Of a stretch of 64,000 nucleotides of DNA, positions 44,075 to 51,884 are shown piece by piece. The notes below the pieces were generated by a model. It was not told the origin of the DNA and ran no database searches. It worked only from the letters and a program-made list of their open reading frames with translations. The translations under genes and the position numbers were made by a program. Within the stretch, counting starts at the first letter, position 1. Each line of letters opens with the position of its first letter. The DNA comes from Saprospiraceae bacterium. GTDB lineage: Bacteria; Bacteroidota; Bacteroidia; Chitinophagales; Saprospiraceae. The stretch is from the NCBI GenBank assembly GCA_016715965.1, contig JADJXG010000001.1, forward strand, positions 2,733,501 to 2,797,500, written 5' to 3'.

Positions 44075-45889
44075 ATGAGCCAGATTAGAAATATCGCGAT
44101 TATAGCCCACGTTGACCATGGGAAAACAACCCTTGTAGATAAAATTTTACACCAGACCAAACTGTTTAGAGACAATCAAGAAACTGGTGAACTGATCCTT
44201 GACAACAATGACCTTGAAAGAGAAAGGGGTATTACTATCCTTGCCAAAAACGTTTCAGTTCGTTACAAAGATGTCAAGATTAACATCATCGACACACCAG
44301 GTCACGCAGACTTTGGTGGTGAGGTAGAGCGTGTCCTTAATATGGCCGATGGAGTTCTACTGTTGGTGGATGCATTTGAAGGGCCTATGCCCCAAACTCG
44401 ATTTGTGCTTCAAAAAGCTCTGGCCATGGGGAAAAAGGCCATCGTTGTGATCAATAAAGTGGATAAGCTAAATTGCCGGCCTGATGAAGTGCATGATGCT
44501 GTTTTTGAATTGTTTTTCAACCTGGATGCTACTGAGGAGCAATTGAATTTTCCTACAGCTTACGGATCATCCAAACACGGTTGGATGTCTGGTGATTATA
44601 AGAAACCTACTGAAGATATTTCCTACCTCTTAGACATGATCATTGAGCATATTCCAGCACCCAAATGTCCGGAAGGAAATCTTCAAATGATGATCTCATC
44701 TTTGGATTATTCTTCATTTATTGGAAGGATCGCCATCGGTAGGATTTCGCGTGGTGGCTTAAGGGTAAATCAGCCAGTATCCCTTGTAAAAAGAGATGGA
44801 GTGGTCATGAAATCCAGAATAAAGGAACTTTACACCTTTGAAGGTCTCGGAAAGGCAAAAGTGGAAGAAGTGCAGGCAGGTGATATTTGTGGAATCTTTG
44901 GGATTGATAATTTTGAAATAGGAGACACCGTTGCTGATTTTGAAAATCCGGAAGGCATGGTTCCGATTCAGGTAGATGAACCTACCATGTGCATGCTGTT
45001 TACCATCAACAATTCTCCCTTTTTTGGAAAAGAAGGCAAGTTTGTCACTTCGCGCCACATCCGTGAACGCCTTGAGAAAGAATTGGAGAAAAATCTGGCC
45101 CTGAGAATGGAAGATACAGAAAGTCCTGATTCTATATTGGTATATGGAAGAGGAATTTTGCATTTGAGTATATTAATTGAGACCATGCGCCGCGAAGGAT
45201 ATGAATTGCAAGTAGGTCAGCCCCGCGTCATCATCAAAGAAATAAACGGCGTCAAGTGTGAACCCATCGAATTACTCAGCATCGATGTGCCAGAAATTTC
45301 TGCTGGAAAAATCATCGAATTGGTCAGCCAGCGCAAGGGAGAAATGACCTTAATGGAACAGAAGGGAGACCTAACCCACATTGAATTTAACATACCCTCC
45401 AGAGGTTTGATTGGATTAAGAAATCAGTTGCTTACTGCATCGGCAGGAGAAGCCATCATCGCCCACCGCTTTTTGGATTTTGAACCCTGGAAGGGAAATA
45501 TACCATCGCGTACCATGGGCGTATTTGTTTCAAAAGAAATGGGTGCTTGTACCGGATATTCTATCAATAACTTACAAGACCGTGGATCTTTCTTCATTGA
45601 TCCGGGAGACAATATTTATGTAGGTCAGATCATAGGAGAACACATCCGTCCGGGAGATCTCGTAGTGAATGTGATCACAGGTAAGAAACTTACCAACATG
45701 CGTGCCTCCGGATCTGATGGTACAACACATATCACCCCAAAACGAAATTTCTCTTTGGAAGAAGCATTGGAATATATTCAGGAAGATGAATACGTCGAAT
45801 TAACACCCAAGTCCATCAGACTCCGCAAAGTATTACTGGACGAAAATGACCGCAAAAAAGCCTCCAAACAAATGGAGATGGCGGGGTAG
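44075..45889 (+). CDS. typA: Translational GTPase TypA/BipA
   Basis: A 604-residue ribosome-binding GTPase of the EF-G family, linked to ribosome assembly and stress. G-domain motifs are AHVDHGKTTLVDKIL (residues 11-25), the switch I RERGITILAKN, DTPGHADFGGEVER and NKVDKL. Domains III, V and the BipA-specific C-terminal domain follow, the last with TGKKLTNMRASGSDGTTH. Length is usual. The heptamer array starts 15 bp after its stop. Confidence 0.95.
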   Translation: MSQIRNIAIIAHVDHGKTTLVDKILHQTKLFRDNQETGELILDNNDLERERGITILAKNVSVRYKDVKINIIDTPGHADFGGEVERVLNMADGVLLLVDAFEGPMPQTRFVLQKALAMGKKAIVVINKVDKLNCRPDEVHDAVFELFFNLDATEEQLNFPTAYGSSKHGWMSGDYKKPTEDISYLLDMIIEHIPAPKCPEGNLQMMISSLDYSSFIGRIAIGRISRGGLRVNQPVSLVKRDGVVMKSRIKELYTFEGLGKAKVEEVQAGDICGIFGIDNFEIGDTVADFENPEGMVPIQVDEPTMCMLFTINNSPFFGKEGKFVTSRHIRERLEKELEKNLALRMEDTESPDSILVYGRGILHLSILIETMRREGYELQVGQPRVIIKEINGVKCEPIELLSIDVPEISAGKIIELVSQRKGEMTLMEQKGDLTHIEFNIPSRGLIGLRNQLLTASAGEAIIAHRFLDFEPWKGNIPSRTMGVFVSKEMGACTGYSINNLQDRGSFFIDPGDNIYVGQIIGEHIRPGDLVVNVITGKKLTNMRASGSDGTTHITPKRNFSLEEALEYIQEDEYVELTPKSIRLRKVLLDENDRKKASKQMEMAG

Positions 45890-45904
45890 GTAACAGTGAA
45901 TGGT

Positions 45905-45974
45905 TAATTGAAAATTGAGAATTGACAATTGAGAATTGACAATTGAGAATTGACAATTGACAATTCTCAATTGT
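45905..45974 (+). repeat. Heptanucleotide repeat array 1, behind the typA stop
   Basis: Ten tandem 7-bp units of the form NAATTGA (mostly GAATTGA and CAATTGA; the last two are CAATTCT and CAATTGT). The array begins 15 bp after the typA stop, is read on the same strand as typA, and is 66 bp from the left end of the IS481 element. The last units can pair with the others to make a CAATTG/CAATTG hairpin. It has no spacer structure, so it is not a CRISPR array. Confidence 0.9.
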
Positions 45975-46040
45975 TGTGCATGGCGCGAATTGAAAATTGG
46001 TCAATGGGTTAATTAATCAATGGGAAAACCAGCTAAAAAG

Positions 46041-46069
46041 TGTAATAGTTTAGACTTAATCTGACAGTT
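46041..46069 (+). repeat. IS481 left terminal inverted repeat
   Basis: Begins TGTAATAGTTTAGACTT and ends ATCTGACAGTT. Compared with the right end, mismatches are at positions 8-10 (GTT against ACC) and 18. Confidence 0.9.
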
Positions 46070-46121
46070 AGTGATTAATTTTAAGTTGTCAAAAATAATT
46101 AATTAACCACTAAACTGTCAG
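46061..46121 (+). other. Long hairpin in the transposase leader
   Basis: Bases 46061-46080 (from CTGACAGTT of the left repeat inward) pair with 46101-46121 with one bulge and one mismatch, about 19 paired bases around a 20-nt loop. The foot of the hairpin is 3 nt before the transposase ATG at 46125. The pairing arm near the ATG contains an inverted copy (AACTGTCAG) of the inner end of the terminal repeat. Confidence 0.75.
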
Positions 46122-46124
46122 AAA

Positions 46125-47168
46125 ATGAAATTAGAAACAAAATTAATCAAAACTAAATTGGGATTAGTCCATTTAGCAGAAAAATTGGGAAATGTATCTC
46201 AAGCTTGTAAAATAATGGGGTATTCCAGGGATAGTTTTTACAGGATTAAAGAGATGTATGACACAGGAGGCGAAATGGCCTTAATCGAAGTCAGCAGGAG
46301 CAAACCACTGGTCAAGAATCGAGTGGCTCCCGAAGTAGAGAAAGCAGTTGTTGATATGGCTATTGACAATCCAGCTTTTGGACAAGTAAGGGTTGCAAAT
46401 GAGCTTGTTAAGAGAGGAATATTTGTATCCCCTTGTGGAGTTCGTTGTGTTTGGTTGAGGCACGATCTGGAGACCTTCCAAAAGAGATTAAAGGCCCTCG
46501 AAGCCAAAGTGGCCCAGGATGGAATAATTCTTACAGAAGCCCAAGTTGTAGCCTTGGAGCGTAAGAAAGAAAAATTGGAATCTCAAGGTGAAATTGAAAC
46601 ATATCATCCGGGCTATCTGGGAGCTCAGGATACTTATTATATTGGCAATATCAAAGGCGTTGGTCGTATCTATCAACAAACCTACATTGACACTTACTCT
46701 AAGGTAGTTCTGGCAAAAATCTATGATCGTAAAAATGCTCTTGTAGCAGCCGATTTGCTAAACGATAAAGTCCTGCCATTTTATGAACATGAGCAAATCA
46801 GGCTACTCAGGATACTGACCGATCGTGGCACGGAATACTGTGGAAAAAGAGAATATCATGAGTACGAACTTTATCTGAGTTTGGAGGATATTGAACATAC
46901 TAAGATCAAAGCACGACACCCACAGACTAATGGTATCTGTGAAAGATTCCACCGCACCATTCAAAATGAATTTTATGCCATTACCTTCCGTAAAAAGTTA
47001 TACAAATCTATTGAAGAGCTACAGGCTGACTTGGAGGATTGGCTACATTACTATAATTCGGACAGACCTCATTCCGGAAAATATTGCTTTGGCAAAACTC
47101 CTATGCAAACTCACATCGAGTCAAAAAATATTGCAATTGATAAAATGTTAGAAACTCATTTTGAATAA
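46125..47168 (+). CDS. IS481 family DDE transposase
   Basis: A 347-residue transposase. Residues 5-60 form a helix-turn-helix (LAEKLGNVSQACKIMGYSRD), followed by a second DNA-binding region (AFGQVRVANELVKRGIFVSP) and the integrase-core catalytic domain with the DDE triad in GAQDTYYIG, ILTDRGTEYCG and NGICERFHRTIQNEFY. The gene is full length and uninterrupted, so the element may be active. Its leader holds a strong hairpin that might limit translation from read-through typA transcripts. Confidence 0.93.
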   Translation: MKLETKLIKTKLGLVHLAEKLGNVSQACKIMGYSRDSFYRIKEMYDTGGEMALIEVSRSKPLVKNRVAPEVEKAVVDMAIDNPAFGQVRVANELVKRGIFVSPCGVRCVWLRHDLETFQKRLKALEAKVAQDGIILTEAQVVALERKKEKLESQGEIETYHPGYLGAQDTYYIGNIKGVGRIYQQTYIDTYSKVVLAKIYDRKNALVAADLLNDKVLPFYEHEQIRLLRILTDRGTEYCGKREYHEYELYLSLEDIEHTKIKARHPQTNGICERFHRTIQNEFYAITFRKKLYKSIEELQADLEDWLHYYNSDRPHSGKYCFGKTPMQTHIESKNIAIDKMLETHFE

Positions 47169-47230
47169 AGAAGATCATGAATAGAGTAATTCAACGCGTA
47201 AACGTCAACAAACTAAATTGTGGAGTAAAT

Positions 47231-47270
47231 GTCAAGAGTTCCGAAGGAACTTGCCTCGCTCTTGACTTTT
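47231..47270 (+). terminator. Nested hairpin after the transposase gene, probable terminator
   Basis: GTCAAGAG (47231-47238) pairs perfectly with CTCTTGAC (47259-47266), enclosing a second hairpin GTTCC-GAA-GGAAC, and is followed by TTTTA. It lies within the 154-bp non-coding stretch between the transposase stop and the right repeat. Confidence 0.6.
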
Positions 47271-47322
47271 ACGGAACAATTGTTACTTTTGTTGAAGCGT
47301 TGGATTATTCTTTTTTATCGCC

Positions 47323-47351
47323 AACTGTCAGATCAAGTCTAGGTTATTACA
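47323..47351 (-). repeat. IS481 right terminal inverted repeat
   Basis: On the minus strand it begins TGTAATAACCTAGACTT and ends GATCTGACAGTT, the inverted partner of the left end. Confidence 0.9.
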
Positions 47352-47371
47352 GCTAAAGAAATCATTTTTAT

Positions 47372-47395
47372 TTATAAAATTTCCAAATTTTATAA
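47372..47395. repeat. Perfect 11-bp inverted repeat, possible thiolase terminator
   Basis: TTATAAAATTT, then CC, then AAATTTTATAA. It is 20 bp beyond the IS right end and about 60 bp after the thiolase stop on the minus strand. The stem is purely A/T, so terminator function is uncertain. Confidence 0.4.
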
Positions 47396-47455
47396 TTTCC
47401 ATACTTCCCAAAGAACAAATCAACTATTTCTCTAATCGACTAATTAATTTCCTTC

Positions 47456-48634
47456 TTACACATTCTCCAACACAATCGCTGAAGATCCACCTCCTCCATT
47501 ACATATAACAGCCAGACCATATTTGGCCTGATTTTGATGAAGGATATTGCTCAAAGCGCCTGTGATTCTGGCACCTGAAGCTCCCAGGGGATGACCTAAG
47601 GATATTGCACCACCATTTACATTGAGACGATTTTGATCAATTTGCATGATTTCTGCAAAAACCAATGGGACTACTGCGAATGCTTCGTTGACCTCCCAGT
47701 AATCAATCTGAGTAGCGCTTAATCCCGCTCGTTGCAATGCAATGGGGGCTGATTTGGTGGGTGCTGTGGTAAACCAGGCTGGTTCTTGTTCTGCATCGGC
47801 ATAAGAAACAATTCTTGCGAGTGGATTCAGATTTAATTCCTTGAGTTTTCTCTCACTGACGATCACCATAGCGACTGCACCGTCATTTAAGGTGGAAGCA
47901 TTGGCTGCGGTCACCGTTCCATCTGGGGTAAAGGATGGCTTCAATCCCGGTATTTTTGAAAAATCTACTTTTAAATATTCTTCGTCATCTTTGATGATCA
48001 AAGCTTCTCCCTTTTTTTGAGGAATGGAAATCGGTGCTATTTCTGAAGCCAATCTTCCTTGTGTTGTTGCTTCTGCGGATCTTTGGTAGGACTGGATGGC
48101 AAAGGCATCTTGTGCTTCGCGGCTAATCATAAATTTTTTAGCGGTAGCATCACCACAAACGCCCATGGCGGTCTTGTCATAGACATCCAGAAGTCCATCG
48201 TAGTGCAATCCATCTATGATCTCTCCATTACCGTACTTATAGCCCCATCGGGCCTTTGGGATGTAATAAGGTACATTGCTAAGGCTTTCCATACCACCTG
48301 CGACCACAATATCAGCCTCACCAAGACGTATGGCTTGTGCAGCCATCATGACGGACTTCATCCCGGAGGCACATACCTTGTTAATGGTGGTGCAATTGGT
48401 GGAAAATGGCAATCCGGCTCCTAGGGCAGCTTGTCTGGCTGGGGCCTGTCCCAAATTGGCTGAAAGCACATTTCCCATTAAGACAGATTCGATAAGTTCA
48501 GGAGATATCCCTGCTCTTTCAACAGCTGCTTTGATGGCATGAGCACCAAGTGATGTAGCTGAAAATGAGATCAATGACGAACCGTAAGCGCCAATGGGTG
48601 TTCTGGCAGTGGATACAATATAAGCTTCTTGCAT
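47456..48634 (-). CDS. Acetyl-CoA C-acyltransferase (thiolase)
   Basis: A 392-residue thiolase. The acyl-accepting Cys is in NKVCASGMKSVMMAAQ (near residue 89), the His in GGAISLGHPLGASGARITG (near residue 349), and the second Cys in ICNGGGGSSAIVLE at the end. The length and the motif spacing fit acetoacetyl-CoA thiolases (AtoB/PhaA type), but degradative 3-ketoacyl-CoA thiolase cannot be excluded. Together with hbd at 4 kb it could interconvert acetyl-CoA and 3-hydroxybutyryl-CoA. It lies 93 bp after the MOSC gene on the same strand. Confidence 0.92.
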   Translation of the reverse strand: MQEAYIVSTARTPIGAYGSSLISFSATSLGAHAIKAAVERAGISPELIESVLMGNVLSANLGQAPARQAALGAGLPFSTNCTTINKVCASGMKSVMMAAQAIRLGEADIVVAGGMESLSNVPYYIPKARWGYKYGNGEIIDGLHYDGLLDVYDKTAMGVCGDATAKKFMISREAQDAFAIQSYQRSAEATTQGRLASEIAPISIPQKKGEALIIKDDEEYLKVDFSKIPGLKPSFTPDGTVTAANASTLNDGAVAMVIVSERKLKELNLNPLARIVSYADAEQEPAWFTTAPTKSAPIALQRAGLSATQIDYWEVNEAFAVVPLVFAEIMQIDQNRLNVNGGAISLGHPLGASGARITGALSNILHQNQAKYGLAVICNGGGGSSAIVLENV

Positions 48635-48727
48635 GGATTTGTTTTAGATTGAAAATGGCTTTATTAAAAAGTTTATAACCAACAATCCGAACTGGGTGCT
48701 GGTTGAAGCCGCAAAGGAACTAATTTT

Positions 48728-49543
48728 TTAAAACTCCAATTTAATTTTATCCTTTATATGGATGCGCTGTTTTGTTGTATCACTTATTGCATCAGGAATG
48801 AGATAGATTCCAAAACTTACAGCATTTTCTTGGCGCCGAAATTGAGACAATGTTTTTAAAGGATTTTTTCTAAACTCAGCAGATTGAGGTGGTAAAGTAC
48901 TCATAATGCAACGCTCACATTTCTTGATCACACTAAATGTTTGAAATCCAATCGCAACTTTTTTTAATTGATCTTCCTGATAGGCTTCCAATCCATCAAC
49001 CATCAGATTGGGTCTGAACTGAGACGGATGGATTTTTTCTCCACACCTTTTTGACAAATCCCTGACCGATTCCAGATTAATCAAATGAACTGGATAACCA
49101 TCTGTAAAACTGATTGGAAAACTGTCTGGCCAATAATTGCTTTGCTTGATTCTGGCTCTCGGTTTCAACTGTGCTAAAATCACTTTTTCGTTTAGTAATT
49201 CTGAAAACCAATCAGAAACTTTTTGATCACCCATCTCAGTATAAAATTCAGACTCCCATATTTTGACAAATATAGAATGATCGCTTTTGAAATCTTTGCT
49301 GAGTACTGCAAAATCATCCGGGTGTTTGGGATGGTATAAGCAAAAACCATCAGGAATAAGTTTTATTTCAAGTGTATTTAAGATGGGTTTTTCGCGTTGG
49401 GTAATAAATTGATGTTGTTGATTCACCAACATCCACTTTCTGTCATATTCAAATCCAGTTTCTACAACAACCGTTTCGTCTACAGCATATCCGGGCCCCG
49501 ACTTCAAAGGATATATCATTATTTTTTCTAAACCAGCCGACAT
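48728..49543 (-). CDS. MOSC domain protein, short form without ferredoxin domain
   Basis: A 271-residue protein. The N-terminal MOSC_N beta-barrel begins with KIMIYPLKSGPGYAVDE and EYDRKWMLVNQQHQFITQRE; the MOSC domain follows, with FRPNLMVDG and the molybdenum-cofactor-associated Cys motif KCERCIMSTL near residue 213. MOSC proteins carry sulfur or use the molybdenum cofactor in reducing N-hydroxylated compounds. E. coli YcbX has an added 2Fe-2S domain that is absent here, so electrons must come from another protein if it is a reductase. Confidence 0.85.
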   Translation of the reverse strand: MSAGLEKIMIYPLKSGPGYAVDETVVVETGFEYDRKWMLVNQQHQFITQREKPILNTLEIKLIPDGFCLYHPKHPDDFAVLSKDFKSDHSIFVKIWESEFYTEMGDQKVSDWFSELLNEKVILAQLKPRARIKQSNYWPDSFPISFTDGYPVHLINLESVRDLSKRCGEKIHPSQFRPNLMVDGLEAYQEDQLKKVAIGFQTFSVIKKCERCIMSTLPPQSAEFRKNPLKTLSQFRRQENAVSFGIYLIPDAISDTTKQRIHIKDKIKLEF

Positions 49544-49563
49544 CCTCCTTCTAATCTAAAAAT

Positions 49564-49675
49564 TCTCCATTGTCCATTATCCATTATCCAATGTCAATTA
49601 TCAATTGTCCATTGTCCATTGTCCATTATCAATTATCCATTGTCAATTGTCAATTCTCCATTATCCATTGTCCAT
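49564..49675 (-). repeat. Heptanucleotide repeat array 2, behind the 98-residue gene
   Basis: Sixteen tandem 7-bp units, read on the minus strand as ATGGACA, ATGGATA, ATTGACA and close variants (consensus AT[T/G]GA[C/T/G]A). The first unit overlaps the stop codon TAA of the upstream gene. The sense orientation behind a stop is the same as in array 1, whose units share ATTGACA. Confidence 0.9.
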
Positions 49676-49971
49676 TAATCCCTATCTTCATATCGATTCG
49701 CTTCCTCCAGACTACCCAATCTAAAAGCCAATCTTCCTGATTTCGTTTGAAAATACCGGTCTTCCATTTTACAGAAAAAAGCCCTGAATTTAGAGGGAGG
49801 GATTTTTACTTCATGGGATGATTTTACATATTGGGTAAGGCGATATTTCATGGAGAGACTGTCCTGAATCGGGAGATAAAACTTAAAATTTGTTTGGGCA
49901 TAAATGCTCTCTGAAAAAAATATTCGAAGAATGATCAGAATCGCTACAGAAATGAACTTGCAATTTTTCAT
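49675..49971 (-). CDS. Small secreted protein of unknown function
   Basis: A 98-residue protein with a signal peptide (residues 1-25, ending SIYAQ) and a short basic domain that I do not recognise (FKFYLPIQDSLSMKYRLTQY, then KIPPSKFRAFFCKMEDRYF). It overlaps the preceding gene by 4 bp (ATGA) and ends in the heptamer array. It is probably periplasmic. It might form a unit with the 93-residue membrane protein; no other evidence. Confidence 0.65.
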   Translation of the reverse strand: MKNCKFISVAILIILRIFFSESIYAQTNFKFYLPIQDSLSMKYRLTQYVKSSHEVKIPPSKFRAFFCKMEDRYFQTKSGRLAFRLGSLEEANRYEDRD

Positions 49972-50249
49972 TTTCCAATATGAAATCTTCGCCCAAGTTT
50001 TGCAATATAGCTTTTAAAAAATGAAAATTGCCCAAATGGAATGCTGACCAACAGCACCATCATCGGCCAGATCATTGTGACCAATAAAATATACACCACC
50101 AGCCATAAAAGTTTAATTTCTATTCCAAAAAGGGGCATGATTATTTTACCCAAATACCCGGTAAGACTGCCGCCAATGGCAAATACACAAAGGATGATGA
50201 TCAGTTGTGTAAAAGACACCTTCCACTTGTTTTTTAATTTTTCAAACAT
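49968..50249 (-). CDS. Small membrane protein of unknown function
   Basis: A 93-residue protein with two membrane helices (about residues 14-36 and 46-70) and a basic C-terminus (SYIAKLGRRFHIGK). No family is recognised. It starts 9 bp after the carboxylase stop and overlaps the next gene by 4 bp, so it is co-translated with the acyl-CoA carboxylase operon. Confidence 0.68.
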   Translation of the reverse strand: MFEKLKNKWKVSFTQLIIILCVFAIGGSLTGYLGKIIMPLFGIEIKLLWLVVYILLVTMIWPMMVLLVSIPFGQFSFFKSYIAKLGRRFHIGK

Positions 50250-50258
50250 TCCTTTGTA

Positions 50259-51884
50259 TTAACTTTGAATGACACCTACATTAAATTTTTCAATGGGAGA
50301 TTTTGAAGACGCTTCTAATCCCATGATCAGCCAGCTCCGGGTTTCTCTTGGATCAATGATGGCATCGACCCAAAGTCTGGAAGCGGCATAATATGCTGAA
50401 GTCTGACTTTCATAGCGTTTGCTGATTGTTTCAAATAAATTTTGTTCTTCCTCAGGATTGGGCGCATGTCCTTTTGATTTTAAAGAAGATACCTGGATCT
50501 GCGTTAAAACCCTTGCTGCCTGGCTACCTCCCATCACAGCAATCTTGGCGGTAGGCCATGCAACGATAAATCTTGGATCGTATGCCTTTCCGCACATGGC
50601 GTAGTTGCCAGCGCCATAAGAGTTGCCAACCACCACTGTAAATTTGGGGACTGTGCTGTTGGCCACCGCATTGACCATTTTTGCACCATCTTTGATGATA
50701 CCACCATGTTCTGATCGTGTACCTACCATAAATCCGGTGACATCCTGAAAAAATACCAATGGGATTTTTTTCTGATTGCAATTCAATATAAACCGCGTAG
50801 CTTTGTCTGCCGAATCGGAATAAATGACTCCTCCCATCTGCATTTCTCCTTTTCCCGATTTAATGACCTGTCTGTCGTTGGCGACGATGCCTACCGCCCA
50901 GCCACCTACCCTTGCGTAAGCGCAGATGATGCTTTTGCCATAAGCTTCTTTGTACAAAGTGATGGAATCTTTGTCTGCAATACATTCCAGGACTTCCATC
51001 ATATTGTATGGTTTGAGATTATTGGCTGGAAAGATACTCAGGAGCTGCTGGGCATCTCTTTCGGGTGAAACTGCGGCTGTCTTGCTGAAACCCGCATTTA
51101 ATCCATCGCCAAACTTATCCACCAGGGATTTAATGGTGTCCAGACAATGGTGGTCGTTTTTCATTTTATAATCGGTGACACCGGAAATCTCACAATGGGT
51201 AGAAGCACCACCCAGTGTTTCGTTGTCAGTGATTTCACCTATCGCTGCTTTTACCAAATACGGACCGGCCAAAAAGATAGATCCCGTTCCTTCCACAATC
51301 AATGCTTCGTCTGACATAATGGGCAAATAAGCGCCTCCCGCAACGCAACTGCCCATGATAGCGGCAATTTGAGGAATTCCTTTGGATGACAAGATGGCGT
51401 TGTTTCTAAATATTCGTCCAAAGTGCTCCTTGTCAGGAAATATTTCGTCCTGCATGGGCAAATATACTCCCGCACTGTCCACCAGGTAGATCAAGGGAAT
51501 TCTGTTTTCCATGGCAATTTCCTGTGCCCGCAGATTTTTTTTAGCGGTAATTGGAAACCAGGCTCCGGCTTTTACGGTCGCATCATTGGCAATGACCATG
51601 CACATCCTGGCTCGGATATAACCGATGACCACGACAACACCTGCAGAAGGACATCCTCCATCTTCTTCGTACATACCATATCCGGCAAACGCCCCAATCT
51701 CCCAGAATTCTCTGTCTTTGTCGAGTAGATATTCAATTCTTTCACGGGCGGTTAATTTGCCAAGTGTTCTTTGTGATTCTTGTTTTTTGATCCCTCCACC
51801 CAGTTTGATCCTGTCCAATTCGCGGGTTAATTTGCCGATGGCGAGTAAGAGCTCGTCTTCGTTTTTGTTTTTCTCTAAATCCAT
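50259..51884 (-). CDS. Acyl-CoA carboxylase beta subunit (carboxyltransferase)
   Basis: A 541-residue biotin-dependent carboxyltransferase, most like propionyl-CoA or methylcrotonyl-CoA carboxylase beta subunits. It contains the N-terminal GKLTARERIEYLLD, the CoA-binding half with GSCVAGGAYLPIMSDEALIVEG and the second crotonase-like half with QDVTGFMVGTRSEHGGIIKDGAKM and GNSYGAGNYAMCGKAYDPRF. The biotin carboxylase/biotin carrier subunit is not in the window. The GAGNYAMCGKAYDPRF stretch suits methylcrotonyl/geranyl-CoA rather than acetyl-CoA. The exact acyl-CoA is uncertain. Confidence 0.88.
   Translation of the reverse strand: MDLEKNKNEDELLLAIGKLTRELDRIKLGGGIKKQESQRTLGKLTARERIEYLLDKDREFWEIGAFAGYGMYEEDGGCPSAGVVVVIGYIRARMCMVIANDATVKAGAWFPITAKKNLRAQEIAMENRIPLIYLVDSAGVYLPMQDEIFPDKEHFGRIFRNNAILSSKGIPQIAAIMGSCVAGGAYLPIMSDEALIVEGTGSIFLAGPYLVKAAIGEITDNETLGGASTHCEISGVTDYKMKNDHHCLDTIKSLVDKFGDGLNAGFSKTAAVSPERDAQQLLSIFPANNLKPYNMMEVLECIADKDSITLYKEAYGKSIICAYARVGGWAVGIVANDRQVIKSGKGEMQMGGVIYSDSADKATRFILNCNQKKIPLVFFQDVTGFMVGTRSEHGGIIKDGAKMVNAVANSTVPKFTVVVGNSYGAGNYAMCGKAYDPRFIVAWPTAKIAVMGGSQAARVLTQIQVSSLKSKGHAPNPEEEQNLFETISKRYESQTSAYYAASRLWVDAIIDPRETRSWLIMGLEASSKSPIEKFNVGVIQS

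Larger units (their letters stand above)
46041..47351 (+). mobile_element. IS481-family insertion sequence, complete, 1311 bp
   Basis: The element is bounded by 29-bp imperfect inverted repeats that match at 25 of 29 positions, starting TGTAATA and ending in CTGACAGTT. It carries one intact transposase gene. The flanks are GCTAAAAAG on the left (46032-46040) and GCTAAAG on the right (47352-47358), which look like a target-site duplication that has drifted by two A bases. It sits between typA and a thiolase gene and interrupts neither. Typical of IS481 elements: single DDE gene, TGT/ACA ends. Confidence 0.88.

Noticed and set aside
45816..46004. Minus-strand frame across the end of typA and the heptamer array
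   Set aside because: Its residues are produced by the 7-bp repeat and the antisense of typA; it is not protein-like.
45905..49675. CRISPR array in the repeat tracts
   Set aside because: Units are 7 bp, tandem and without spacers; no cas genes are present.
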